NCBI GenBank assembly: GCA_029961685.1
Contig: JARWKL010000004.1
Coordinates: 47,687,824 to 47,751,823 of the forward strand
Reading direction: 5' to 3'
Length of the DNA stretch: 64,000 nt
Source of the DNA: Aristolochia californica
Lineage: Eukaryota; Streptophyta; Magnoliopsida; Piperales; Aristolochiaceae
Notes under the pieces: generated by a model
What the model was told of the DNA's origin: nothing
The model's input: the letters and a program-made list of their open reading frames with translations, nothing else
Database searches by the model: none
Program-made: the position numbers and the translations under genes
Shown here: positions 24,530 to 37,180 of the stretch, one piece after another
Layout: every line of letters begins with the position of its first letter
Position numbering within the stretch: the stretch's first letter is position 1

Positions 24530-25683
24530 TGTTGCATCTGCTTGAAAACTTAGTTCATTACTCCTTGCGGCATTACAAAGACACTAGGTTATTCTGGAGA
24601 TCTTTGCTTTTGGGGAAGATGAGATGCCACAGACTATTGATGAAACATTACCAGATGGAGAAGGCATGTCTAGGTAATCAGTGTACTTATTTATTTATTT
24701 TAATAATGATAGGTAATCAATTTATATTGCCTATCATGGTATTCATTCTCTAAAGACATGGTAGTTTCGGTCAAACGCAGCCCTGTCATTGTGTTGCTTG
24801 ACTGCCCTGTTGCAAATGTATCGAGTTACTCGATCCATGACTAGGGACCATAACAACATGCCTAACTGTGTAAAAGATGTTGGGCAAATATGTGATCAAT
24901 GAACTTCACACTTTATCCTGTTTTTGATTTTTCTCGAGACTTTTGTCTACAAGTGTCATCTTCCCAGTGGGCTGCATGGAGGCCTTACAATAGTGTACCT
25001 AGTTCATCTATATATCTTTTCTGGGTGTCAAGAAAATGAATAGGGATAATACATGCGGCATGTGGAATGTATTAGCAACTTTGAAAGTCCATATGAAACG
25101 GTTGTTTTCTTGTAAATGATGGACCTGATTAGCACACTTGATACCCTCGAGGTCCACAAACCTTTTCGTGAGTGCGGAGATTGCCTTATTTGTTTCTAAT
25201 AGAAACTAATAGACAGACATTCTTTTTTCCTTTTCCCAAGTATAGAGTCTTCAAAACTGCCAGTCGTGTTAGGCTAGAGAGGCTCATTCATGTTTTACTT
25301 TGAATGATAACCAAGAGAGATCTACTGAATAAATGTGTCAGGCCTGGAATTGTGAAAGTTATCGAAGAATTCAAGAGTGCTGTTTATGGATAAAACAGGG
25401 ACCAAGGGGAAGCTGAGAAAACGAAATGTTCTGGCTGTGATGTTTCTAAACAGCGAAAAGCTGCTGCCGAGCATGCTGTGTAGGAGTGTACAAATTATAA
25501 ATGGAATGTACTTGCTGAGGTCAAATATATTCACCACCAAACTGATTCAACTTGGTTGTTAGATAGGGACAGTGTTATTAAATTGTAATTTTGCAGCTGA
25601 AGGACTTAACAGTACAGAGTCTTCCCGTTGCTGGCAAGAGAGAGGCATTGATCAGCTGGATCTTGACTCACTTGGGCAAGTAA
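24530..25683 (+). pseudogene. KU70: KU70 (XRCC6) pseudogene, 3' exons including SAP domain end
   Basis: Three KU70-like blocks lie to the right of the retrotransposons. At about 24560-24672 a block reads ALQRH, stop, VILE..., then DEMPQTIDETLPDGEGMSR, matching the Ku C-terminal arm. At 25340-25390 PGIVKVIEEFKSAVYG matches the linker, followed near 25440-25510 by SKQRKAAAEHAV, stop, ECTNYKW. At 25600-25683 LKDLTV runs directly into SLPVAGKREALISWILTHLGK and TAA. This is the C-terminal SAP DNA-binding motif with about 11 residues of its helix region missing in frame. Frames change between blocks, so the copy cannot encode Ku70. The core beta-barrel exons (about 400 residues) are absent from the window. 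Confidence 0.85.
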
Positions 25684-26760
25684 TTTGGGTCTCACAAAAT
25701 GTTACTGCACAGAGCATTTCTTCACCAGTATGTGTAAATGTTTTTTTATTGTTATTTTCATTTTTTTACGCCCAACATAGAGCATGTGCTTAAATTTTAC
25801 TGTTCTATTATTTAAATTGATCTGCTTTGTCAATTCTTTCATTACGTACAAGTAATGTTGCCGTTAATCCAAGAGAAAGGGAACGGACAGAAACTGCAAG
25901 GTATTTAGTGTTTTAATATGGATTGAGGTTTGACAAATAATAAGTTTAAGCAAACGTAGCAGGATTCACAGTACCAAAGTGATGGCGATTGGGCCTTTGG
26001 TCGTCTCAATCTAAGGGATATGTCAGCTTTTATTCAGACAAATTCAAGACGCCAGATATGAGCCTAGTAAGCTGATTATTTGAAGAAACAAAAAAAAAAA
26101 AAAACTGTTAATTGCAGTAATTAAAATTATATATCAACAGCAAATCTTTGAATTGTTTGAACTGTTAAAAGATCCCATAACCAGTGAACTTATCAAGTTG
26201 TATTGGAGATGCAAGTAATCAAGAAAAATATTACAAGAAAAATATTTTCAAAAGTTGACTGCTTCCCTTTTCCCTTTTATTTGTAATATGACAACTGACA
26301 AGGAAAGTTTTGGCATGATTCACAAAATTGGACCAATTTTATCTACTTCTTAAGTTTACTTTGACTTGTTGATTTTGTTTCTATCAATCTCTTCTTCTGC
26401 ATTAGGGACACCCACTTCTTCATAATGTCTCTTATTCTAACTACAGTCGTCAATGAAACCGTCTCTTGACATGGCTGGTAGATTTCTGGATGCTATTAAC
26501 ATGCTACAACCTCTCTTACAAGAAGTAATCTGGTTAAGCTAATGTGCTTTGTGAGGCCAAAGTAATCTTGATTAGTTCCTTTTTTTCTATCAAGATACGA
26601 GTTACGAAGAAGCAGAATGCAGGAGAAAAATGATTGCTAGTAATGCCTTATTAAACATAGGCGTTAATCGAGTAATATAAAAATGAAAGAGAGATAGTTA
26701 CCATTCAAGTGAAATCATAAGATAACATATTTGAACTATTGATGCTAACACATTTACAGA
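25684..26760. other. AT-rich intergenic region
   Basis: No coding similarity, RNA gene or organised repeat seen apart from poly-A runs near 26088. Confidence 0.4.
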
Positions 26761-26834
26761 TTTTTTAAAACAAAACAATGGCACAGGCTTGATCATACAC
26801 TCACAGTCAGAGGAAGAAGAAGAAGAAGAAGACG

Positions 26835-27379
26835 ATGAAGAACAATTTCAACCATATTCCCACTACGATCAATTTTAAATCTTCTTCTCCGACTCCTTCT
26901 GGGAGTTGCACACCATCCTCCCCAGAGGATCTCACACTCTCAACTCTGCCACTCGTTCGGCTTTATCAGGTCACAGTGGAGCTATGTGCAGTACTGCTGC
27001 GTCGACGTCGAGTACTTGGTTCGAGGTCCTCCGGAGAGGATACCCGACGACCGAACAAACCCTACCTGGAGCCGACGGGAGGGAAAGGGATCGGATACAT
27101 GAAAGGAAAAGACCAGTAACCCATGAACTGTCCGTTGGACGCAACCTCCACCAACGACTTCTTCACTCGCCGGAGAAGAAGCACCAGCAGAAACCTCAGC
27201 CGCAGACACGGCCGGCACACGTCGAATCCGACTCTGATCCCCCGTCGCCGCTCTCCCAGACGTACGGTTCCCCCGGCGTGGCTCCGTCGTCGACGGTGCC
27301 GTCGCGCCCATGCTCCCTTTCCGATCAACACTGCTCCTCTCTGATACATATTCGGCTGCTCATCCGGACCAGCGTCTGA
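26835..27379 (+). other. GC-rich ORF cluster of unknown nature, possible gene fragment
   Basis: A local GC-rich block with overlapping ORFs in all three forward frames and one on the reverse strand; the longest forward frame is 26906-27379. A GAA-repeat encoding a Glu/Asp run lies just before it (26811-26840). The translations are rich in Ser, Pro, Thr and Arg and match no family I recognise. The composition suggests a once-coding exon or an intronless gene broken by frameshifts. I cannot assign a frame or function. Confidence 0.25.
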
Positions 27380-30300
27380 TGTACTAGGAAACAAGGAGGG
27401 AGCAGTATAAATAGAGTGCAATTTACAATAAGTAAAATCATGATATAGTAATGATAGTGGAAGCCACGACCAACAGTAATTAACACCAAATTATCAATCG
27501 TCTTCGATTAAAGAAAAAGATTAAGAAAAGCGCTTTTGAGAAAATGTGGCTTCGAAGATGATGATGACTCACGAGAAGTTCTTTTTTTTTTTTTTTTCTG
27601 AACATGGGAGTGATGATTAGAGATGAGAACTACAGAACCTGCGTTGCTTTAATGGCGTGGAGGCACATGGCATTTGCACACCAAAGTAGAGCTTTACATG
27701 CACACCAAAGTTGGAATAGAGGAAGGCCACGAGATGAGAGTTAGGTGGGGAGGTTTAGGTTTTCTTCATTGGCATGAAGAAAAGCTTTCAAATGCTTTGA
27801 AGCTTTGGAGGATGCATGTACGATTTGTTCATTCTAGTTCCATCTGCAAAGAAGTCGGTGATATGTTATCATCATGTCTCAGAGTTAAGAACCCAAGGAA
27901 AGGGAAGGAATAGAACGAAGCAAAATTAAGGCAAAAATTTCGTTTTCGAGGGATGATCTTTCAAAGTAGGTTCCAATTCGGCCTGTTGAATTCACATAGA
28001 TGCAATGACTTGAATTGGGTAGTTCTATTGGTATAATTAATCAAACAGGCTCTTGCTCACTCCAATCCTCAGTGCCTGGATTTGGGTTTTACAAGACATT
28101 ATAAAATCTTGTTATAGGCATAAAAAGGAATTTATATGCTTACTTGATTCTCCTTTCATTCCTTAGAAAAATAAACACAGTTTAAGACTATTTCTCAACT
28201 AATACCCATTAAGACATTTAGTAATACTGATCTATATGATATTATTTCGACTAAGAAATTAAGGCAGTAAAAACAATGGACATGCACATCTATAGACTCC
28301 AATTTAAAATGCATGAAGGAAATGTAAAAAAAAAAAAAAAAAATGAAATCACAACAGATATCCTGAGCATTTTAATTCCTCGAACGATCTCTTCCTGAAA
28401 TGCCGATGACAACGACTTAACCTGAATTATTGATGGGATTAGCTCGTCAACGGGAGGTGGCTGCATTCGAGAGAAGTGGGGACCCTAAATCCTCTCTCCT
28501 CAACATCATTTTTGGAGAGGGTCCAAACGAATCTCATTTATAAAAGCGTAGTATGATCAAATATCACATCGCAGTGGTCGACGTACGCCACAGGCTTCCA
28601 AAAATCCCAACTTAGATAATGTATTCTTGTTTTGTCACTGAAGACGACAGCAGTTTTCAACATGGAACGAATCTCTGCCACTATCTCCAGTAAAAGCATA
28701 AAGAAATTAGAATAAAAACCCTCTCCAATGACGGCAGCCATTTGTTTAAGAAGATAAGGTGGCTTGCCATGGATCGATAAATTGGACTTTTGCGTGGGTT
28801 TTTTGGTTTACTTTGTCGATATTAGCCTAGGAAAACGAACTCAGAGACTAGGTTTACCTAAGTTTCATCTTTTAACCACCATTCATGGCTTCGCTTGCAT
28901 GAAAACGTCCACTCAACAACTTGATGCGTATAAAAATAGGACCAATACCCACAAATTCGAGTTCAATTTGTTGGTACATATGACAAGGGATCTCTTGCAC
29001 AGCTTAGTCTAAAATAAAAAAAAACTGGATCATGTAATGAATGGGTTCCATGAACTGAACTGAACAAGTTCCATGTCTACATTTACACAACACATCATTT
29101 AGGTCCCTCGGCACTTCTGGATTTTTGCATTCCTTTACTTTTATTAGCAAGTAAAAACTGGTTACAATTTAGTAATAAAATAAAGAAAACTATTCAATTA
29201 GATTCATTCACATAGGTAAACGGGTTCATCTCAAAAACCTAATCACAGCCTCTTAAAGAAGAGGTTTTAGACAGACCAAAGAAAACTTAAGTTAACCCTC
29301 ATCATTCATTCCATGAACAAAACTCATCATATTAGCCAAGAAGAGCAGAGAGCACATTCCCACGTGAGCATCTCGCTTAGTAGAGTAAAGCTGGCCGCCA
29401 TTTCCCCACCTCAAACTGTAGGAGATGTGAAAGAAGACGAAGACCTCGAGTCCCATGCAGACCCACATAGCAGAAGGCTAAGAGGCAGTATGGGTCCATT
29501 AAAAAAGGCATTCATCGCAACCTTACTCGGAAATGGCTTCAGAGCTCTGATTTATAAGATTAGCTGATACCAATAGGAAGATGGATGTCCTCCCTTGAAT
29601 AGAAAGGTCTCGAGGAGGATTGCCAATGGAAAAAGACAGGGAAACAGATGGAAACTTTGACCTGGTTCGAGATAAAAGAACGCTGACTATTCTAGAACTT
29701 TAAATCTTCAGAAAGGGAAGTCAAACAGAATTTGCTTTACAAGTTAGGGTTTCAGTAGAGACTTTACAGTCTTCACCAGGGGTAGAAACGTACGCGGGTG
29801 TGGATTCAGTTGAAGCGCTGAATGACAGCTACAAGTGAAGAAGACAGAACAATATCAGTTTTGAGGATCAACTGCAGAAGATTGCAGGATATTTTGTCAC
29901 GGGCCATTCAAATACTCAGCATGATAACCTGTTTTAATTGTCTCCTTGCATAAACTGGACTGAAGAAAACTTTGTGAAGCTCTTCTGGGCGATAGGCGAA
30001 GGTAGAGTGACCAAACAACGATCTAGCGAGGAGAACCCCCTCCCCTGAAAATAAAAAAAATAAAAAAAAAATCTGTGCATTCTCATATGTGTCATCTTCT
30101 TCATTATCTAGGCGTCTTTAACATCACGAGGAAGATGGTTTTTCTACTTCAACAAGATCAAAGAGGAAGAAAGCAGTGGTTCTACTTAATAAAGAAAGAA
30201 GCGTGGTCACCTGTTTAGTGAAGAAAACATGTTGTCATGACTCACTCCTGTTCTTCTGTCTGTCTTCTTTACTCTTTTTAACGAGATTGAACATCACTCC

Positions 30301-32084
30301 GACAATAATTAATGTTCCGCTCCCTTTTACCGGCATCGTCTGGGACAGTCACAGTTTCTTTTAGCGTTTCAACAGGAGCTACATGAACTGGCGATCCTTG
30401 TAACATTCCAGTTCTAGAATGAAAAATGAAAAATAAGAAGAAGAATAGAAGAAAAAGGTCGACTAAGACTGAAGAAACTGTCCTTCATAGGGTAAGCCTC
30501 TGAAAGTCTTCCAAGTTCTTTGCATGGTTTACAGATTGGAAAAAGCGGGAGGATATCTCTCACTTCAACAGAAAAAAAAAAAAAAAACAAAACAAAAATG
30601 AATAATTGTATAGAATTTCCAGGGACTAAATAACTGAGAATAACAGTCTCAAGAATAAATAGTGTGGCGCAAACTTCCACCAACTAAGGATTTAAAGCCT
30701 CTTGCTTACTTTAATGGGTTTCGTGCATGGTAAAATCGAAAGAGGTTTCGCAGATTGGACTAAGTGCTACCCTGAACTTTATATAATGATTTGTTCGTTT
30801 ATCTTGTGTTTAAAACAAGAACAGTTTCTACAGTCTCTTGATCTGATTTGTTGCTTAAAACTGAAAGCAAGCTAAACTCTCAGGCTAAAGTATTGATCCC
30901 ATGTTTGATAGAATATAATTAAAAAGAAAGAAAACGAGTGGCAGACAGGAAAAAAAAAAAAAAAACAAAGAAAAACAAAGTAGAAGACATAATAGGAGTA
31001 GATAGAGAAAGAGAGAGAATGTTGAGCCTATGATTGTTTTCGAGTGGAACACAATTCAGTACCCCATGTGAATAGGTCCCATTAAGAGGACCAACCAGAG
31101 TCTTTCATTTTGGTAAATCCCATATGATATTTCATGAAAGAACAATTTGGCAGTTTACAGGAGATTTTTAGGCTGATTTGAACAAAAAGTTACTCTAAGA
31201 GACTTGTATGCTTTGGATGCTTAAAATGAGCAAAGTAAAAGGGCAGGAATTTTTCATGCAGTGGAGTATACAATTAGCTTGACAATTTTTACCATAATCA
31301 TCTACTACCCAAAAAGACTACTAAATCAAGTTATTTTGACAGGATATCCTGAAATATCTGAACAATTGCAGAGTAATGACTTGACTACTCTTTTTGAATT
31401 TTATCCAAGTCCTGTCTGATAATTAGAATGCTATATCAGGTTCATGGTAGAAATTATTTTTATCTAAGATAAATACAGAAAGGTACATGGAAGTAATTTT
31501 TTACTCTTGTTTGTTCCCTATCTCACTATTTGATTTTTTAGATTTACAAGAACACTCTGTTAACATTCTCATCTTTAGTGCAGATTTCAAACTTTTCTAT
31601 CAAATATTAAAGGAGAAAATATGGGTGTCATATGCAACCCTAATTCAATTCCATGCAGTAGATAGTATTGACACAAACAGAGCGCTCAGGATTTTTTTTT
31701 TTTTTAGGAAAAGCACAAAAGAGAAGTTCCAGCATAAACTACTAACACCCTTATTTTAAACGTATATAAAACTGTAGTATTTCTCAACCATGTTATCATC
31801 TATTTACATGTAAAATAATAAAACCCAGAAGCCTTTATACAAAGCTCCAGCGTTTTCAGCAGAAGCCACCGGGGACCCTTTAATGGCTGACAATCCAAAC
31901 CAGAAAGAAAAGCCTACTGCTGTGTGTAATCCCCATCGATTTGACCGCGTCCTCTCTTCTCTCTGTAGTTTATTCAAACATCTGTTGCCTTTTTTGTTTT
32001 TTTTTGTTTTTTTTTTCTCTCTTTTTTAATTTTATCCCTCTGTAGCACTGTGTCTATTCTTAATTAAACCCTAGCGGGAGTTAT
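27380..32084. other. Gene-poor region
   Basis: About 4.7 kb with only short ORFs (for example 27674-27913 and 29313-29567) that match nothing known to me. Poly-A or poly-T runs occur at 27582-27598, 28327-28342, 30570-30588 and 30950-30964. No splice-joined gene, RNA gene or transposon terminus could be supported. Confidence 0.4.
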
Positions 32085-32549
32085 CTAAGAGCACAGTCTA
32101 TCAGCGATATTCTGCATGACCTGTACCTGAGTAGAAAGACACCTTATGTAATGGGCTGTTTCGTCCAGCAAGCTGCAGATATCCATGGATTCTCCTCCAG
32201 GAATGATACGTCGAAGTCGGTCTGCTCGGCTCAGGCCACGCTGCGTCGGGGGCTTGATCACTTTCTTCTTCTTGACAATGGAAGATCTGGGTCTGGTGAT
32301 TAGGGTATTCCGATACCCGCGTCGAACTCTGAGCCTGCGAAGAATGGCTCGGCTCCAGATCCTCCTCGAACCCACCGCGTAGGCCATGGAAGCATCGGCG
32401 GCGAGCTTGATCCGGTGGCTGCCATGGTAGAGACTGGAGGTGGTGGGTATAGGTCGATGCCGTCTGATTCTTGAAAGCGCTCGCATGAAGCGATAAGCGA
32501 ATGAAAGCTTCAGTCGGTTAGGGCTTCCCGAAGACCCTTCATCTTTCAT
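32085..32549 (-). CDS. IBH1-like atypical bHLH transcription regulator
   Basis: Intronless ORF of 154 aa starting at ATG 32549 and ending at TAG. The C-terminal part (about residues 105-150) is a helix-loop-helix: LSRADRLRRIIPGGESM, then SLLDETAHYIRCLSTQVQVM. The region before it is basic (AILRRLRVRRGYRN) but lacks the Glu and Arg residues of a DNA-contacting bHLH basic region. This matches IBH1/IBL1 proteins, which dimerise with other HLH factors and restrain cell elongation in brassinosteroid and gibberellin signalling. The N-terminal FAYRFMRALSRIR segment is also typical of the group. Single exon and length fit the family. It could be an IBL1 or bHLH147-150 relative rather than IBH1 itself. 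Confidence 0.88.
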   Translation of the reverse strand: MKDEGSSGSPNRLKLSFAYRFMRALSRIRRHRPIPTTSSLYHGSHRIKLAADASMAYAVGSRRIWSRAILRRLRVRRGYRNTLITRPRSSIVKKKKVIKPPTQRGLSRADRLRRIIPGGESMDICSLLDETAHYIRCLSTQVQVMQNIADRLCS

Positions 32550-35500
32550 GGCCGGAAGAAGCAGAAAAGAGGGATTAAAAAGGGAGGGAAAGCTCTGATC
32601 GTTTTCCTTCTGGGTATTACGGGTTCATCCCTGACTGAATCTCGAGAACATCGGCAGTACCGTTTTGGTGGTTGATCGGACAGTTAGTACGAATAAGGAA
32701 ACATGGGACCTTTTATCCAGAGAGAGTACGATGGAAAAATGGAGATGGGTAGTTTAAATCTCTGACACAGAGGGACCAATTGCTCAGAAGGACAAAAGGA
32801 AAGATTTGGGTCTGACACACACGCACAGAGATAAATGCAACGCAACCAATAAAACGAGAGAGATATAAGGAAACAATGATGAAAACCTTTCTATTTCTCT
32901 CTCTCTCTCTCTCTCTGAAAAAAAAATAAAAAATAAAATATAAAGGAAAATAAAGGACGAGAGTGAGGAGAAGAAGATGGAAGAAATGGATGATGGAGTT
33001 GCAGAAGGAAATAAGATAACGAGAGAGAAGGGTCTGAATGGAGAGGGAAGAGATGAAGAGGATGGAAAAGGAGGCTTGAGACCGAAGGGAATTTTGAGGT
33101 AGGAGAAGTGGAGGAGTGGGGCCCTCGAAGCGCAACCCACCACATGGTAGCACATGCTTCGAATGGCCCACATGAGATGATGGGCAGCTTTTCTTTTCTC
33201 ACCGTCTTCCTTTTCCCGTGTTTGGTTTTCTTTTATTACGCTCCTTCCCTAATTAAATACATCCCCGAAACCGTCTGGTTTTTCTTTCGTTTTTTGTTTA
33301 TTAACTCGGTGGGACTTGGGAGAGCATATTTCCTTCCTTTGCATTGACAATCCAAAAGCCATTTGGCCCAGTTTTCTCGACATTAAAGCCAGAACCATCG
33401 AGTGATTAGACCCATCCACCTCTTTATTAATCCCATTTTACAGACCATATACGTCTCTTTCGGCATCAGCCCATAGACTTGCAGTTAATATCGTTCCCAG
33501 ACCTGTTCATTGCGTCCCCCACCCGGTGATTTGAGCCTCCTTGTCGGCCATTTCCATCGTCACGTATCAGATTTTCCGAGTAGCCGTTAACAGAGAACAA
33601 CCATGAAAAGCACTCTTTAAATGCTCAAATCTCTCCATTGCAGGAAGAGCGATATCAGGTGAAGGCGAGACTGTGGGAACTCGGTTGGTGACTCATTCGA
33701 ACTTGTTGAACTCGGACTTTTGAGAATAAAGCTTCAGGGCTTCACATGGGAGTCACGTCACGGGTCGAACTGCTACAAATTTGTGGCCTAATGCCATCAA
33801 GGCAAATAAACAAACAGCCAGCAGGCGAAACGAGCGAATGTCGGCTACGACATGTTGCTCGCCATGTCTTGTGGAACAGTTTCATCCATGATGTTGTCTG
33901 TTTGTCACAGTCCCGATCAAAGAAATCAACTGGAGTTTCGTTTTGTTTTGACTCGAACTGTTTAAAAATTACTTTTTAATAAGATTATATCACGAGAGAG
34001 AGGGCGAAACGAGGGAAAAAGAGTTTCAACATTCGCCTGGAAAGTCTCCTCCTGTCAACTGATCACCATGCAATCTTATCTCATGAAGTAGGTTGTTTGT
34101 GACGACACACTTGAACTTGTTTAATGGATAGAGGAAAGGTCTCCCAAGTTCCATGGACTTCTCCAGGGAGTTTTTTTGTGGAGGATGGCGCAGGGTTAAC
34201 TGAGCTTTGAAGACTGAAAAATACACCTTCAGCTGCTAGAATTAACTTTTTTTTTTTTTTAACAACCAAGCTGCCCAAAGAAGCTTCTTCATAAAATAGA
34301 TACACTAATTGATTTTTTGTAATCTATAGATATCTTAAACTGTGGAACTTTTGACATTTGTAAGAGCTTCAATGGAAGAGTTTAATCTGAAATTTTTTTT
34401 GTCGATTTTGTAGTGGGTGTTGCATATGATCTCAGTAAGCTATATCAAGAAAGACACACCCCCCAAAGAAAATAAATATTAAGTATTCTATAAGAGAAAG
34501 ATTTTAAGAGGCTTGCGATCGATGTAACCCTACTCATGAAAACAAAAGGCCAGCAGACGTTGATGCTTTTGTGCTTTCTAGATGAAGTGATTATCTTATG
34601 CTGATTATTAGTTAATGGGTGGGTTTAAATCACAAGAGATAAGACTAAGAATCCTCACCGTCCCACGGTGACCTCTCGGTTAAGTAAAGCACATGACGTG
34701 TTAACTAATTTTTATTTTGCCTCCATTATATTTAGCGATGGGATTAGTAAAGATACAGGTGTCTCCCGCCGGTGGAAGGAAACAAGTGGGAGAGAGGGGC
34801 TGGGGACCGCCATGGTGCCTCTGGTCGTCCTTGTCTTCTTGACAGGGACGACCCCCGGAAGTGCCACTGCAGAAGATCGAAGAGGGGGATGGAGAGAGGC
34901 ATGCAGATATGGATGAAATTCAGACGAGAGGTCCTTGTCCTTCTTTCTTTGGATATTATTGCAACACTAGAAACAAGTCTTTAACAGTGAATGAGCATGG
35001 AATCACGCCTCCTACTGTTCTTAGCTTCCGCCAAAGGAGATCTATGGGTTGGTGGTGGTTCCCTTTTTTTTTTCAATTCGGTCTCCTTCGGATCTTCACT
35101 CCCTTCCCTTCCCTCCCGTATCACCTTTTGTATGAAATAGATGCTTATATAATGCTACATCCTGGATATCTTAGATTCTCATATTGGTGTCATGTATACA
35201 GATGGTTGATCCAAACGAGTTAGGGGTAACTCAAGGTGATTCTAACTTCACTTAACTGAGTCGCAAGTTGACCCATCGCTGTTTCAATTTTAACCATTAT
35301 TACAGTGAGGGGAGGGGAGGGGAGGGGAGGGGAAGCGTGGTCATGATGATGCTTGATTAATACCACGTCACAATTGGTGGGAGGAGGAGAAATGTTCACT
35401 GCAGAGTTCCCACGCGTGCAAAGGGTGCGCTTCGTACTTTTAATCTTTTCGTACTTTCCACTCACATGTGAGGGCCCACGTTACGTTGGAACTGGATTGT

Positions 35501-35828
35501 TAAGGATCGAGGGAATTGACGGGCCTCCAAGTGAGCAAGATGAGGTCATTCCTCCTGCCGACTGCTAGTTCTCACCAACGTCAAAAAAATCAAACCAGCC
35601 CTTTAATGATTCTTTTCTGGCCCCTCTCTGAAATCGAATCTTGTGGGTCCGTCCACTCGAAGTCCCAGCAGGATGGGCTTTGATAATATTCTGTTTTACA
35701 AGTGGGCCTTTTGGTGGTCTGATTACCGTTGGACTTTAGATGTTCATCGTTCAGCCGAGGCCACGTTTTGCCCGCGTACGGGTGAGAAATTTACTTTATT
35801 TTCTTCTTTTTTTGCTAGGTTTTTTTAT
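32550..35828. other. Intergenic region with microsatellite and G-tract
   Basis: This includes the IBH1-like promoter side. A (CT)n run lies at 32896-32917 and a G-quadruplex tract at 35309-35332 (listed). Short ORFs around 33000, 33746 and 34668-35223 show no recognisable similarity and lack splice partners. Confidence 0.4.
35309..35332 (+). repeat. G-quadruplex-forming tract, five GGGG runs
   Basis: Five GGGG runs separated by single A residues, a textbook four-tetrad parallel quadruplex sequence with one-base loops and a spare run. It lies in intergenic DNA about 2.8 kb upstream of the IBH1-like start and 0.5 kb left of the TIR element. Confidence 0.9.
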
Positions 35829-36055
35829 CAAAATAATCAATTTTAAAAACATATTTTGAGAAACGACAACGCCATGAACTTATTTTGAAAAATACCCAAC
35901 TTTGATCGGTCCACTGTATACGTGTACAGTCAAATGTGACGCGTAAGCTTTGACTGATTATATATTGTCACGTCATTTATACATTGTGGTAGATGAACAC
36001 ATCGACTGCCACGTCACTATTTCGACACATCATCTGCCAAGTAAGATACCGCATC
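35829..36055 (+). repeat. Left terminal inverted repeat of the TIR element
   Basis: It aligns along its whole length with the reverse complement of 37181-37412, with scattered substitutions and short indels. The outer edge is uncertain by several bases. Confidence 0.78.
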
Positions 36056-37180
36056 ATTATCTATTAACCCTCTTTTCTCTCTTCCTTGATCTTTCTCCTC
36101 TCCTCTCGCCCGCATCCACTCCCTCTTCCTCGATCTTTCTCCTCTCCTCTCCTCTCGCCCGCTGTCGCTCCCTTGTTGCCGCCGCTCGGCCTCGGCCTCG
36201 ATGCCCCCCACTTTAGTTGTTAAAGTTGACATATATTAATTCCATTTTCATGCGTGAATTCTTTGAGAATCAAAGCTCTTTTCAATTTATATTTGATAAC
36301 ATAGATAGTGTACCAAATTGAACCATCAGATTCCCATAATTGGTCCACAATCTCACTCACTCTCGATATCTCGTCTTCTTGAGGTGATCTAATTACAGAT
36401 CTCAGTCACCAATCCTCCCATTTCAATCTTCAATTTGCTCATCCAGTTTTTCACCTTATTTTGGTCTTTGAAACCTCCATGAGTGCCAGGCATTGTTTAA
36501 ATCAAATTGCAAGGCTCATTAATGTAATTTATAAGGGATCAAATTTGTAGCTTAGAAACTTTTGGTTTTGATTTGAAGGCAATGAAATTTCAAAATTTCT
36601 GAAAACAAATAATCAAATCTGTATGAATGAATTCCCAGGTGCTCTCATTTTTCAAACTCACTTTTCTTTTTTAACATTTTTCTTCTTCTCGACAATCATG
36701 GAGAAAGATTAGACAATAACCTGTGATTCTGTATCTGTATCATCTCCTGTGCAAACAATCCCCCACCAACATATCCACAAGTACATGACATCTTTAGTGA
36801 AGAAGAAGCTCATAAACAATCGCATAATTTTTCCAATTCTGACTTGCCAGTCGAAATGCTGGGATAGTTCTGGTAAAATCTGAAAGTAATGGATTTGCGG
36901 CCACTAATTAATTAAATCAATAATATGTTAGTAAAAATTTTAATTAATTAGTATATTTATTTTATTTTTTATATTTTTTAAATATAAAGTAATAAAAAGT
37001 GTAACGATAAATTTTATTTAATAAATATTTTAATCGATGATAAATGGTGTTAAATAGGTAAGAGTTATTTTTTAATTTTTTATTATATTTTTAATAATCT
37101 ATTATTTTAGATATAAGGTAATAAAAAGTGTATTCATAAATTTGATTTTTAAAATAAAAAAATTATTCAAATATTTTTTA

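Noticed and set aside
26906..27379. Possible WUSCHEL-type homeobox fragment
   Set aside because: A short PTTEQ resemblance was seen, but the rest of the homeodomain (including the WFQN helix) is absent in all frames.
32713..33202. Overlapping reverse ORFs of 100-150 codons upstream of the IBH1-like gene
   Set aside because: Low-complexity Ser/Phe-rich translations driven by pyrimidine tracts and a (CT)n run; no conserved domain.
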